Below, piece by piece: positions 34,268 to 43,464 of a stretch of 64,000 nucleotides of DNA. Numbering within the stretch: position 1 is the stretch's first letter; the number at the start of each line of letters is the position of its first letter. Where the stretch lies: positions 1,550,001 to 1,614,000 of the forward strand of contig CAWCPR010000001.1 in NCBI GenBank assembly GCA_963797475.1, given 5' to 3'. The notes beneath the pieces are model-generated. The model had not been told where the DNA came from. It made no database searches and was given only the letters and a program-made list of their open reading frames with translations. The position numbers and the translations under genes were made by a program. Origin of the DNA: CAWCPR01 sp963797475 (GTDB lineage: Bacteria > Chloroflexota > Anaerolineae > Anaerolineales > UBA4823).

Positions 34268-35735
34268 TCAGCACGCTGCGAGAGACGAGGTCCACCAGAT
34301 CGCGACGCAAGGTTTCGGGGTGGACGTCCGGGCAAAGCTCCTGAAATTCCCGGTTCGTGATGCGCTGGTAACGGTTAAGGTGCATCAAGGCCAATTCCTG
34401 GCGTGGGTTCAGGTCCATGTGTTTGAACGATGAAAGGTCGGCTACAGAATTCGGATTCTGATTCTCGCTCTCACCGAACAATGTGACCCGGAAAGTGCCA
34501 GCGACTTCCTCAAACCGGGGTGGACGCAGGCCGCTGCGGCGCATTGCAGTGACCACCCGGTCCAGCCCGTACCCCAGCCGCTCGATAAATCCCAGGTCGG
34601 ACAGCACCTGTACGATGACTGCGTTGCGTGAGAAACGCGCCTGCAGCAGGTTTTCCAGGGTAACCGGCCCGGGCAGCCCGCCGGGGGAATGCACTTCGAT
34701 CCTGTCTGCAAAAATATTGAGATGGATCGTATCCCCCTGCTGGTTGTAATCGCGGTGCGCGACGGCATTGACGAGCAGCTCACGCACCGCATCCAGCGGG
34801 TATTCCGGCACTTCTTCATGCGTGAGCCCTACCAGCCGGACGACACGACGCAAATTGTCGTGCACGAAGGCTTCCGCCTGTCGTAACTGGTCCGGGAGCG
34901 TCCCGCTGATATCCTGCTTGAGATACCGGTCGGCGAAGTTCGTCCCCGAAAAACGGGCTGCCAGGATGGTCGCGTTTGGCAGCCACTGCTGGGGATGATG
35001 GCCAAACATCAGCAGCGCCGCATAAGTGGGTTGCAAAGAATCACGGAAATTCTCCGACTTTCCTAAGGGCGCAACGGAACGCCTCAGGCAGCCGCGCCGA
35101 AGGAGAACCTCCTCGGGCAATTCGCTCGCCGGAAGTCCAAGGGTCTCCACATAAGCCGCGACTTTATCCGGGTCTAAATCGTCCAGGCAGGCGTTCGCCG
35201 GCGTCTGCACTTCCAATTGCACCACGCCGCGTTCCACCAGGAGCTGGCGAAGCCGGCGGGCCGGGAGTGGGTTCGTCTGAGCGCCATCCCTTCCTAAATA
35301 ACGGCCCTCCAGGCTGTAAACGTTCGGCAGCCCGCGCGGGACAAAGATGACGACCACGTGCATGTGGTCTATTTTTTGGATGCGTGGTACGGGCAGCACC
35401 AGGGTCGGCTCTGCAAGCAACGCCGCCTGGAACACGCGGTCCAGGATACCCTCTGGTGCGCTGACCCCATGGACCTGACCTGAACGAGGCGCTACTCCGA
35501 CCAGGATTGTGCCGCCTGTGGTATTCGCCATCCCTACCAGGACCGCAGCCAATCGCTCGGCAGAAACATCCTCCGGGAACCAATGCAGGTCCGGACGCAT
35601 GCCGCCTTTCAGCAGGGTAGGCATCCCGGCAGGATCCACCTGGCGCGTTTCTTGGGCAACCGCAAAGAATTTATGCTGGCTGGGTGCGTTAGATTCCGGC
35701 TCGTCCGGCTTGGGATTACTATTGGTTTCTTGCAT
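34224..35735 (-). CDS. AlbA_2/Schlafen-domain ATP-binding regulator
   Basis: Presumed DNA-binding transcriptional regulator. Order: a variable N-terminus; an AlbA_2 domain at about 45-165 (LHWFPEDVSAERLAAVLVGM, NTTGGTILVGVAPRSGQVHG); a GHKL-type ATPase-like domain (AVRELLVNAVAHRDY at about 315, INIFADRIEVHSPGGLPG-like motif and RNAVIVQVLSDLGFIERLGYG); and a C-terminal winged helix (LNPRQELALMHLNRYQRITN, VHPETLRRDLVDLVSR). 503 residues is normal for the family. Such proteins are widespread and few targets are known. Not operonic with lon (123 bases away and same strand). Confidence 0.82.
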   Translation of the reverse strand: MQETNSNPKPDEPESNAPSQHKFFAVAQETRQVDPAGMPTLLKGGMRPDLHWFPEDVSAERLAAVLVGMANTTGGTILVGVAPRSGQVHGVSAPEGILDRVFQAALLAEPTLVLPVPRIQKIDHMHVVVIFVPRGLPNVYSLEGRYLGRDGAQTNPLPARRLRQLLVERGVVQLEVQTPANACLDDLDPDKVAAYVETLGLPASELPEEVLLRRGCLRRSVAPLGKSENFRDSLQPTYAALLMFGHHPQQWLPNATILAARFSGTNFADRYLKQDISGTLPDQLRQAEAFVHDNLRRVVRLVGLTHEEVPEYPLDAVRELLVNAVAHRDYNQQGDTIHLNIFADRIEVHSPGGLPGPVTLENLLQARFSRNAVIVQVLSDLGFIERLGYGLDRVVTAMRRSGLRPPRFEEVAGTFRVTLFGESENQNPNSVADLSSFKHMDLNPRQELALMHLNRYQRITNREFQELCPDVHPETLRRDLVDLVSRSVLIKVGDKKATYYILK

Positions 35736-35858
35736 ACCGATCCAATTTACGTGTGGGTGAAACGCGGATTTTGAATCGCCCGTTCAGAGCGTATGGATCA
35801 CTTCTCAAAAAGCGAGGCGCTGCCCCAATTATTGAGAGGATGACCTGCGAGCTTTACT

Positions 35859-38423
35859 TCAAGCGCCTGGTTGCGCGGGGAGGCTATCGCCGCCGGGTAT
35901 CGCTGGGCTGCTGGTTTTTGGCTCGACTGTTTTGCCCTTGGAATCGCCAGATCGGCTGCGCTTCACCGGCTCGCCTTTAGCGCGCGGCAGTTGGACCTCC
36001 TCCGGCAAGGGAATCAAAGCTACATCCAACACTTGATCTACGTGCTCAACCGGGACGATCTTCAACTCACTGCGCGCCCTCTTCGGCACATCAACCAGGT
36101 CCTTCAGGTTGCGCTTTGGCAGGATCACCGTGCGGATGCCGGCCCGGTGGGCTGCCAGAACCTTTTCACGTACACCGCCGACCGGCAAGACGCGGCCGCG
36201 CAGTGTAATTTCCCCGGTCATACCGACATCCCGGCGCACTTCTCGGCCGGTAAACGCAGAAACCAACGCCGTGCAAATCGTAATCCCGGCGCTGGGACCA
36301 TCCTTCGGTATGGCGCCCTCCGGGATATGGATATGGATATCGACCTGGTCATAAATATCGGTATCCAGCTCGAACTGGCGGGAACGCGATTTGAGATAAG
36401 ACAGCGCGGCCTGAGCTGATTCCTGCATTACGCTGCCAATCTGCCCGGTGATCTGCAAATTGCCTTTCCCATCCATCAGGAGCACTTCCACAGGCATGAT
36501 CTCACCGCCGCTTTCCGTCCAGGCTACGGCGGTCGCCACCCCAACTTCATCACGCCGCTCCGCTTCCAGGTTAAAAAACTGCGGCGGCCCGAGATAACGC
36601 TCGATCGCGGCTGGAAGCACCTGGGAAGCGTAGCGCTTCTTCTCGGCTTTCGAGCGGGCGATCTTGCGGCATACCCGTCCAATCTCACGTTCCAGGTTGC
36701 GCACACCTGCTTCATAGGTGTATTCGCGGATGATGCGCATCACGGTTGAATCGGAAAGCTCAAATTCGGCGGGCTCTATACCGGTCTCCTCCATCTGACG
36801 AGGGATGAGGAAACGCCTGGCGATCTCCACCTTCTCTTCCTCGATATAACCCGGGAATTCGATCAACTCCATACGATCCAGCAAAGCCGGCGGGATGGTG
36901 CTGGTGGTGTTTGCGGTGGTGATGAACATCACCTGGGAGAGATCGTATGGCAGCTCCAGGTAATGATCGGAAAAAGAATAATTCTGTTCCGGGTCCAGGA
37001 CTTCCAACAAGGCTGAAGCCGGGTCGCCGCGAAAATCCTGCCCCAGCTTATCGACTTCGTCCAGCATGAAAAGTGGATTCGTGGATCCCGCCCGGCGCAT
37101 GGTTTGTAATATACGTCCGGGCAGCGCGCCGATATACGTGCGCCGGTGACCACGGATTTCGGCTTCGTCGCGTACGCCGCCCAGGGAAAGGCGCACAAAC
37201 TTCCGCCCCAACGCTTCGGAGATGGATCGACCTAAAGATGTTTTCCCCGTTCCAGGCGGGCCAACGAAACAAAGGATTGGCTGCCGCAGCCGCTTTGGAT
37301 TCAGGCTGCGGACGGCGATATATTCCAGAACACGCTCTTTGGCCCGCGGCAGTCCGAAATGATCCCGGTCAAGCACTTTGGCCGCGTGGCGCACATCCAG
37401 GTTATCTTCCGTGAACACGCCCCAGGGTAGATCCAATATCCAGTCGACGTAAGTGCGGATAATGCCCACTTCAGGCGACATTGGCGGCATCTGGCCCAGG
37501 CGGTCGACTTCTTTCAGCGCCCGCATCTCCACTTCTTCGGGCAGCTTGGCCTCTTCAACCCGGGCGCGGATTTCGAAAATCTCCCGCGTCCAGGGATCGC
37601 CTTCGCCCAACTCCGTTTGGATCACTTTCATCTGCTCACGTAGATAATATTCTCGCTGTGTCCGGTCCACCTCGCTTTGGGCGCGAGTGTGAATTTCGTC
37701 CTCAAGCTCGAGCACATCCGCCTCTTTAGCGAGCAGGCCAATAACCCTTTTGAGTTTGTCCAGCGGGTTTAAGATCGCCAGCAGCTCCTGGCGTTCCTCC
37801 AGGGTAGGGGCAATCGCCGTGACGATCATGTCGGCCAACCAACCCGGCTCGTCAATATTCAAGGCGTAAAGGTAGGCTTCCTCCGGCAGGCTGCGATCCA
37901 ACTGCACACACTTCTGGAACATCTCCAAAGCGGTGCGCATGGTCGCATCGGTTTGCCGGTCGACCTCGATCATCTCGTATACCGGCCGGGCGAGCGCAAT
38001 CAGAAAAGGCTCCTCCTGGGTGAACTCCACCACCTGCACCCGCCGCCGGCCCTGGACCAAAGCAGAGCTCGAGCCATCCGGCATGCTCAACAAGCGGCCA
38101 ACCGCCATCTCCACGCCAACCGGGAAAAAATCGCTCAACCGGGGGTTATCTTCATCCGGGTCGCGTTGGGTCAGGGCAATGACCGTTTGGTCGTTCAACT
38201 GCGCTTCTTCAACGGCGAGCAGCGAGTTTTCTTGCGAAAGAAAGACCGGCGATACCATGTGCGGGTAAACAACCAGGTCGCGCAGAGGCAGCACGGGACA
38301 TTCGATCAGCCCCTTTTCATCCGGAAGCGCGTCGGGCACGCTGTACAATTCTTCCGTACGCCGGTGCAGCGCCTCTCCGAAATCGTCATCATCATCTCGA
38401 AGGTACCAATCGTTATCCCTCAT
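35859..38423 (-). CDS. lon: ATP-dependent protease Lon
   Basis: Cytoplasmic AAA+ protease degrading misfolded and regulatory proteins. N-terminal substrate domain (LPLRDLVVYPHMVSPVFL), coiled coil around 245-305, Walker A GPPGTGKT at 388-395, Walker B LFMLDEVDK at 451-459, sensor and C-terminal protease domain with catalytic Ser711 in PKDGPSAG and Lys754 in GGVREK. 854 residues; the last ~40 are a charged, Pro/Ser-rich tail beyond the normal end. GGGGAG precedes the ATG by seven bases. folC lies 42 bases upstream in the same orientation. Confidence 0.96.
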   Translation of the reverse strand: MRDNDWYLRDDDDDFGEALHRRTEELYSVPDALPDEKGLIECPVLPLRDLVVYPHMVSPVFLSQENSLLAVEEAQLNDQTVIALTQRDPDEDNPRLSDFFPVGVEMAVGRLLSMPDGSSSALVQGRRRVQVVEFTQEEPFLIALARPVYEMIEVDRQTDATMRTALEMFQKCVQLDRSLPEEAYLYALNIDEPGWLADMIVTAIAPTLEERQELLAILNPLDKLKRVIGLLAKEADVLELEDEIHTRAQSEVDRTQREYYLREQMKVIQTELGEGDPWTREIFEIRARVEEAKLPEEVEMRALKEVDRLGQMPPMSPEVGIIRTYVDWILDLPWGVFTEDNLDVRHAAKVLDRDHFGLPRAKERVLEYIAVRSLNPKRLRQPILCFVGPPGTGKTSLGRSISEALGRKFVRLSLGGVRDEAEIRGHRRTYIGALPGRILQTMRRAGSTNPLFMLDEVDKLGQDFRGDPASALLEVLDPEQNYSFSDHYLELPYDLSQVMFITTANTTSTIPPALLDRMELIEFPGYIEEEKVEIARRFLIPRQMEETGIEPAEFELSDSTVMRIIREYTYEAGVRNLEREIGRVCRKIARSKAEKKRYASQVLPAAIERYLGPPQFFNLEAERRDEVGVATAVAWTESGGEIMPVEVLLMDGKGNLQITGQIGSVMQESAQAALSYLKSRSRQFELDTDIYDQVDIHIHIPEGAIPKDGPSAGITICTALVSAFTGREVRRDVGMTGEITLRGRVLPVGGVREKVLAAHRAGIRTVILPKRNLKDLVDVPKRARSELKIVPVEHVDQVLDVALIPLPEEVQLPRAKGEPVKRSRSGDSKGKTVEPKTSSPAIPGGDSLPAQPGA

Positions 38424-38465
38424 GCCTGTCTCCCCAAACCGTTTTTATACTTATCCATTCTCGAC

Positions 38466-39851
38466 CTAATTTTGTGGGACCTGGTTTCTGTTATACCAGG
38501 TTTCTCGCGCCCCGGCGGCTACAAACAGGCTGCCCGCCACCAAAACCATCGCTTCGCCTTCGGCGAGACGGATGGCTTCTTCCAACGCATCTTCGATGGC
38601 CGGAACGATTTTTGCAGGTCGACCGAACCTGTGCGCCAACTCCACCAGGGTTTCCGGCGCGATCGCCCTCGGGTGAAAGGAACGTGTGGCGATCACCTGG
38701 CGGACACGCGGCATTAACTCGGCAAACATGCCCTCAATATCTTTATCTTCGGAAGCGCCAAATACCAGGACAACCGGCTGTCCCGGGAAATAATCGTCCA
38801 GGGCCAGGCGTAATTTTAATGCCGAATCGCGATTATGGGCCGAGTTGATCACGACCGGTGGGTAACGCTGCAAAACCTCGAAGCGACCGGGCCAAATCAC
38901 CTTCGAAAATCCTTTGCGGATGGCACTCTCTGGCAGGGGGATGCCGCGATCCCTGGCAATCTGCAAGGCGGCATAGGCTGTGGCTGCGTTTTCAACCTGG
39001 TGGTATCCCAGTAAAGGGATATTCAAGCGGGTGGGTTCCCATTCGATAAACCCGCCCGATTCGATATATTCATCCACCAGGCTTTGCTCGGAAATCGGCC
39101 AAACCAGCAGCGACTGCCCACCGTTCAATGAATGGGACAATTGGGCGAACAGGTAATCCCGGCCGATCAATGTGAACGGCGCAGTGCGGTCTGCCGCGAT
39201 TCGTTCAATCACCAAACGCGCTTCATCTTTTTGCGGCGCGACAACCACCGGGATGCCCGGCTTGATAATCCCGGCCTTCTCAGCGGCAATTTCCGCCAGG
39301 GTTTCCCCCAGGAACTGGGTATGGTCGTAAGAGATTGAGGCGATCACCGCCACGTTTGGTGTGACAACGTTTGTCGCATCCAACCGCCCGCCCAGGCCAA
39401 CCTCGACCACTGCGGCGTTCACGCCGCGCCTGGCAAAGTACAGGAACGCCAGCGCCGTGGTGATTTCAAACGTCGTTAAGCGGGTACCTTCTTCCAGGTG
39501 CGGTTTAATCTCATCCACCAGAGAGACCAGATCTGCATGAGGGATGGGTTCTCCATCCACCTGGATCCGTTCAGCGTAATCCTGCAAGTGAGGCGAGGTA
39601 TATAAACCGACCCGATACCCGCCGGCCTGAAGCGAACTGGCGCACAACGCTGAGATCGAGCCCTTGCCCTTGGTCCCGGCTACATGAATGACCGGATATT
39701 TCTCTTGGGGCTGGCCCAGCTCCTGCACAAAATCACGCATCCGGCCCAAATCAAAATTCTCCGGGGCGTAGCGATTCGCGCGCGTCAGGCTGTAGTCGAC
39801 AAAACTATAAAGATACGCTAATGCATCCTGATATGCCGTCTCGATGTCCAT
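38466..39851 (-). CDS. folC: Folylpolyglutamate synthase / dihydrofolate synthase
   Basis: Adds glutamate to dihydropteroate and folates. Mur-ligase fold: P-loop HVAGTKGKGSISALCASSL at about 54-72, LYTSPHLQDYAERI, TTFEITTALAFLYFA, EVGLGGRLDATNVV, ISYDHTQFLGETLAEIAAEKAGI, and the C-terminal domain starting NSAHNRDSALKL. 461 residues is slightly longer than usual. Start ATG 39851 has a weak ribosome site. Same strand as lon; divergent from the SanA-like gene. Confidence 0.95.
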   Translation of the reverse strand: MDIETAYQDALAYLYSFVDYSLTRANRYAPENFDLGRMRDFVQELGQPQEKYPVIHVAGTKGKGSISALCASSLQAGGYRVGLYTSPHLQDYAERIQVDGEPIPHADLVSLVDEIKPHLEEGTRLTTFEITTALAFLYFARRGVNAAVVEVGLGGRLDATNVVTPNVAVIASISYDHTQFLGETLAEIAAEKAGIIKPGIPVVVAPQKDEARLVIERIAADRTAPFTLIGRDYLFAQLSHSLNGGQSLLVWPISEQSLVDEYIESGGFIEWEPTRLNIPLLGYHQVENAATAYAALQIARDRGIPLPESAIRKGFSKVIWPGRFEVLQRYPPVVINSAHNRDSALKLRLALDDYFPGQPVVLVFGASEDKDIEGMFAELMPRVRQVIATRSFHPRAIAPETLVELAHRFGRPAKIVPAIEDALEEAIRLAEGEAMVLVAGSLFVAAGARETWYNRNQVPQN

Positions 39852-39959
39852 GGTCCAGGGATTCTAACCGCACGCACTGCTCTAGGCAAGAGGTGGGCGA
39901 ATATTCTTCACTGCTTTGTAAGCCAGGCCTTACAAGCCCTTGAGTGGTAAAATTTCGAA

Positions 39960-40625
39960 GTGCTACGAAATTTTTTCAGGATAGGATTTCGTATCGTGAT
40001 TCTCATTCTGGCTCTCGGCGCACTAGTATTGGCGCTACCCCGCCTGCTCACGGCGCTGTACGCTATGCCGCGGGTATATAACACGGAAAACGTCCCGGCC
40101 GATCGGGTGGCAATTGTGTTTGGCGCCGGCTTGTGGCGAGACGGCAGCCCTACCCCGGTCCTGCGTGACCGCGTCGCTGCCGCAGCCAGGCTGTACTTCA
40201 CCGGCAAGGTGGAGAAGCTGCTGATGAGCGGCGACAACAGCGAGATCTATCATAACGAACCCGGCGCCATGCTGGATTACGCACTCAGCCTGGGAGTGCC
40301 GCAAGAGGCCATCGTCCTGGATTACGCCGGCCGGCGCACGTACGATACCTGTTACCGGGCCCGAGCGATTTTTGGGGTCGAAAAGGCCATCCTGGTTACG
40401 CAAGGCTTTCACCTGCCGCGCGCCTTGTTCCTGTGCAACGGCCTGGGTATCCCGGCCGTTGGCGTATCGGCAGATTTGCGCGAATATCGCCAGGGGTCAG
40501 AATTATATTGGAACCTGCGAGAAGTCCCGGCGACTTTAGTCGCCATCTGGGACGTCTACGTCAGCCGTCCACAGCCAATCCTGGGAGATCCCGAACCCAT
40601 ATTCCCAAATACGGAGGCCGAATGA
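39960..40625 (+). CDS. SanA/YdcF-like DUF218 membrane protein
   Basis: Envelope protein of the ElyC/SanA/YdcF family, linked to envelope barrier functions in enterobacteria; biochemical activity unclear. GTG start at 39960. One N-terminal span (FRIVILILALGALVLALPRLL), then the DUF218 domain: VAIVFGAGLWRDGSPTPVLR, LLMSGDNS, EPGAMLDYALSLGVPQEAI, DYAGRRTYDTCYRARAIFG, LVTQGFHLPRALFLC. 221 residues matches SanA. The stop overlaps the HD-protein start (ATGA). Confidence 0.85.
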   Translation: MLRNFFRIGFRIVILILALGALVLALPRLLTALYAMPRVYNTENVPADRVAIVFGAGLWRDGSPTPVLRDRVAAAARLYFTGKVEKLLMSGDNSEIYHNEPGAMLDYALSLGVPQEAIVLDYAGRRTYDTCYRARAIFGVEKAILVTQGFHLPRALFLCNGLGIPAVGVSADLREYRQGSELYWNLREVPATLVAIWDVYVSRPQPILGDPEPIFPNTEAE

Positions 40626-41182
40626 ATCGCAGCGAAGCGCTTGCCATCGTGCGTGAATATGTAAAAAACGAGAACCTGGTCCGCCACATGCTGAGCGTGG
40701 AAGCCGCAATGCGATTCTATGCCGAGAAATTCGGCGAGGACCCTGAGCTCTGGGGCCTGACCGGCCTGCTGCACGACTTCGATTGGGAGATCCACCCAAC
40801 CTTGGAGGAGCACCCTCAGGCGGGCGCCTCGATCTTGCGCGAGAAGGGCGTGCCAGAAGAGATCATCCAGGCGATTTTAAGCCATGCCGATCACACCGGC
40901 GTGCCGCGCCAAACGCGCATGGAAAAGGCGCTGTATGCTTGCGACGAAATCACCGGGTTGGTCACTGCAGTGGCGCTGGTGCGACCGTCACACGCCCTTT
41001 ATGATTTAAAGGCTGCCTCGGTCAAGAAAAAATGGAAGGACCGGGCCTTTGCAGCCGGGGCAAATCGGGGGGAAATCGAGCAAGCCACCGAAGCGTTCGG
41101 AATAGAGCTTTGGGAGCACGTCGGAAACGTGATCGAGGCCATGCAGCGTATCGCCCCAGAGTTAGGCCTGGAAGGAAGTTAA
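40622..41182 (+). CDS. HD-domain phosphohydrolase (HDIG type)
   Basis: Predicted metal-dependent phosphohydrolase, substrate unknown. ATG 40622 (186 residues) overlaps the previous stop; the codon at 40433 would be inside the upstream gene. Conserved metal ligands: H22 in LVRHMLSVE, H51-D52 in LLHDFDW, H near 87 in AILSHADHTG and the downstream Asp in YACDEITG. This is the YedJ/HDIG arrangement seen in many small cytosolic HD proteins. A terminator follows within 45 bases. Confidence 0.85.
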   Translation: MNRSEALAIVREYVKNENLVRHMLSVEAAMRFYAEKFGEDPELWGLTGLLHDFDWEIHPTLEEHPQAGASILREKGVPEEIIQAILSHADHTGVPRQTRMEKALYACDEITGLVTAVALVRPSHALYDLKAASVKKKWKDRAFAAGANRGEIEQATEAFGIELWEHVGNVIEAMQRIAPELGLEGS

Positions 41183-41224
41183 TCCTGGGATAAAGAAATG
41201 GAGTCACCCGGCTCTGAAAAAACC

Positions 41225-41257
41225 AAGCACGTTGCCCACATCCCCGGCAACGTGCTT
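41225..41257. terminator. Bidirectional intrinsic terminator
   Basis: AAGCACGTTGCC (41225-41236) and GGCAACGTGCTT (41246-41257) form a perfect 12-base stem between convergent genes; short T/A tracts flank both sides. Confidence 0.75.
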
Positions 41258-41290
41258 ATTAATTCCTGTGCTTCAACACGGATGCGATGA

Positions 41291-41728
41291 TTAAGGCGCG
41301 ATAACCGTGTCTTTACAGGCATCTCCACAGCCATCGAGTACCTGCTGGGCGCTGTCCGTTCCAGGCTGCGATGATGTCAGCGTACGCCCATCCTTTAAAT
41401 TCAGAGTTACCAGCAGCGAATCAGACAGCGTGATCTTGGCGACTTCGCCATTCAAGATCAACGCCTGGGCGCGGTCCCAGACCACCAGCCTGCCATCTTG
41501 TACGTCAGGATACAACCCGCCGTAAGTAGCCGCCGATGATTGGGATTGGCTCCCGGGACCTGGGTAGGCGAGATTCGGGCTGTCTGTCGGGCTCTCTTGT
41601 GCCTGGGTTGGAGCGCTGTTGTCCCCCGGCGCAGGTTGGGTTGCTGCCACGGTAGGGCTGGCCGGTTGGCAGGCGGTGAGCGCAGCTACCGCCAGAAGCG
41701 CCAAAACTAGCCACAATCGTGTTTTCAT
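41291..41728 (-). CDS. Small lipoprotein, 145 residues, unknown function
   Basis: Secreted and lipid-anchored. Signal peptide MKTRLWLVLALLAVAALTAC with lipobox LTAC at 17-20, then a Pro/Thr/Ser/Gln-rich linker to about residue 65. The C-terminal ~75 residues form a small beta-rich domain (GRLVVWDRAQALILNGEVAK, TLNLKDGRTLTSSQPGTD) ending with a cysteine pair, CGDAC. I do not recognise a family. GAGGTCGT precedes the ATG. Convergent with the HD-protein gene. Confidence 0.72.
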   Translation of the reverse strand: MKTRLWLVLALLAVAALTACQPASPTVAATQPAPGDNSAPTQAQESPTDSPNLAYPGPGSQSQSSAATYGGLYPDVQDGRLVVWDRAQALILNGEVAKITLSDSLLVTLNLKDGRTLTSSQPGTDSAQQVLDGCGDACKDTVIAP

Positions 41729-41917
41729 ACGACCTCCTCGATGTCCTTAGAATTAAAATGCCGGCCTCAACAGTCCGATCGACGCAACTTAAGGAGTTCG
41801 ACCATAAACTTCTGGTCCCAAAGCCCAGCGAAATGAAGGTCGACTTATTCCTCCAATTCGACACACAGCAGTCGACGCTGAGGACCGGAATTCCGTAAAT
41901 TATACCGCAATGGGGAT

Positions 41918-41946
41918 TTGACATTCTTTATCTTTTGCGCTAAACT
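41918..41946 (+). promoter_or_regulatory. Sigma-70-type promoter of the recombinase-like gene
   Basis: TTGACA (41918-41923), 17-base spacer, TAAACT (41941-41946), 49 bases before the ATG at 41996. Perfect -35 box, 4-of-6 -10 box. A protein start placed at 41918 would lie on the promoter and is rejected. Confidence 0.65.
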
Positions 41947-41995
41947 ACGCATATCGGCTATACGAAAAACCTATCCGCAATCGACGGAGGCTCTC

Positions 41996-42898
41996 ATGGC
42001 GAACCAGACTGTCACGGCTCACATCACCGATCAAAATCTCTTAATCCCCACGATCAAAGCGTGGCGGCTTTACCTGGACGACCAGGGCAATTCCATTCAC
42101 ACGATCAAAGCTTTCAGCGCTGACCTGCGGCTCCTGGCCTCTTACTTACCTCCAGACCGCTCCCTGGGCAAGATATCGACTTCCGAGCTGAATAATTTTC
42201 TGGAATGGCTGCAGCATGGGCGCGGCGTGCCTTGCAGTCCCAAGACCCTGGCTCGCCGTATCACCTCGATCAAGGCTTTTTTTCGCTGGCTGCACCAAAA
42301 CGGCGTGATTCTGATCGACCCCGCCGAAAAAGTGGTTCAAAAATCAGTTATCAGCCCGCTGCCCACTATATTAACAACGTCCGAGATGCAGGCCGTCCTG
42401 GATGCCGCCGAAGCGCATCGCCGCGCGGCCAGGCCGGATGCGCGTTACTTTACTCTGGTGGCGCTGCTGCTCTATACAGGGGTTAAAAAAGGGGAATGCC
42501 TGGGACTCAGCCCAAATCACATCGATCTCGAAGCGCCTAACAACCCGCTGATTTTCGTTCGGTACGCCAGCCCACGCCATCGCTACAAAGAACGCAAAAT
42601 CTCCCTGCCAGAATTTTGGGTTGAAGCTTACAACGAATATAAAACTCAATATGAACTGGGAGATCGCATCTTCCCCTGGTCGCCGCGCCGGTTGGAATAC
42701 CTGCTGGAAGACCTGAGTGAAGAAGCCGGCCTGGAAAAACACCTGTCCTTCGATATGTGCCGCTGGACGTGCGCGTTAAATGATTGGGCTTCGGAGACGG
42801 ACCGGAACAAGATTCGCCAAAAACTGGGCGTATCGAAAATCCAGTGGCGAGAAGTCAGTATGAAGCTCGAAAGACTGGCGAATCAAGGAGATAAATAG
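41996..42898 (+). CDS. Tyrosine-recombinase-fold protein lacking catalytic residues
   Basis: 300 residues with the XerC/D layout: SAM-like N-terminal core-binding domain (WRLYLDDQGNSIHTIKAFSADLRLL in two helices, TLARRITSIKAFFRWL) and a C-terminal catalytic-type domain. GGAGG precedes the ATG by five bases. Aligning the motifs by eye, Arg I is Lys164 (TGVKKGECLGL in place of TGLRxSE), the His of HxxR is lost (FDMCR, only Arg256 kept), the His of LGH is Val279 and the nucleophilic Tyr is Ser288 (LGVSKIQWREVS). The frame is intact and well expressed in design, so it is probably a DNA-binding protein without strand-exchange activity rather than a decaying integrase. No att sites or mobile genes nearby. 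Confidence 0.78.
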   Translation: MANQTVTAHITDQNLLIPTIKAWRLYLDDQGNSIHTIKAFSADLRLLASYLPPDRSLGKISTSELNNFLEWLQHGRGVPCSPKTLARRITSIKAFFRWLHQNGVILIDPAEKVVQKSVISPLPTILTTSEMQAVLDAAEAHRRAARPDARYFTLVALLLYTGVKKGECLGLSPNHIDLEAPNNPLIFVRYASPRHRYKERKISLPEFWVEAYNEYKTQYELGDRIFPWSPRRLEYLLEDLSEEAGLEKHLSFDMCRWTCALNDWASETDRNKIRQKLGVSKIQWREVSMKLERLANQGDK

Positions 42899-42974
42899 TG
42901 TTGGGCGCCTTGCCTCTGGCCGCAGGCCAGTGGTCGGCGCACCACGCGTGCTGTTAGCTCATCCTGCATGACTT

Positions 42975-43253
42975 CTATCCCCCGCCAATCGCGGGGAATA
43001 TACTGACCGCATCGGCGGAGGAAAGCAGTGTATCTAAAGAGTCTTCCAGGAAAGGGACATCCCGCCCGTTGATAAAAACGTGAACGTGATGGTAAAGATC
43101 CCCCTTCCCATCGAATAGCTCAGTCCTCAATCCTGGATAGAGATGGATCACTTCAGCTAACAACTGGCGAGCTGTCATCCCTTCTCGAAAAGGGATTTCG
43201 ACAGATTTAGCCCCAACGACCTGGCGCAGGGTGGCGTAGAAATTTACTTGCAT
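42975..43253 (-). CDS. MoaD/ThiS-family sulfur-carrier-like protein
   Basis: Ubiquitin-fold sulfur carrier, 92 residues from ATG 43253 (MQVNFYATLRQVVGAKSVEI). Ends in the essential Gly-Gly (FPAIGGG), preceded by VHVFINGRDVPFLEDSLDTL and ADAVSIFP, as in MoaD-type small subunits of molybdopterin synthase or related thiolation systems. The longer in-frame extension to 43703 runs over the histidine-kinase start and has no protein-like sequence. No molybdenum cofactor or thiamine genes are in the window, so the pathway is open. Confidence 0.85.
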   Translation of the reverse strand: MQVNFYATLRQVVGAKSVEIPFREGMTARQLLAEVIHLYPGLRTELFDGKGDLYHHVHVFINGRDVPFLEDSLDTLLSSADAVSIFPAIGGG

Positions 43254-43464
43254 CGATCGCCCTTCGAAACGCTGATCAGGAATACTGGCAGGTAGCGTAA
43301 TTATAGCACACGCCCATTTTCCGGATTCTGACAGCCGCCCGGGAATCCTTCCGCCGGGATCCATCCCGCCCGGGATTCCATCCCCCAGGAATTGATAGAA
43401 AATATCCTCTGAAGTACAATGAATTCCGCACTGCCGAAAAACGAGAAGATCGCACCGAATAACC

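Noticed and set aside
37953..38717. 254-codon frame antisense to lon
   Set aside because: Opposite a conserved gene, no start signals, low-complexity translation.
41918..41995. Upstream start of the recombinase-like gene
   Set aside because: It lies on the -35/-10 promoter boxes, and the ATG at 41996 has a perfect ribosome site.
43330..43390. GC-rich inverted repeats (GGGAATCC and GGATTCC copies) before the histidine kinase gene
   Set aside because: Short, overlapping repeats in GC-rich DNA; no strand-specific terminator or operator context clear enough.
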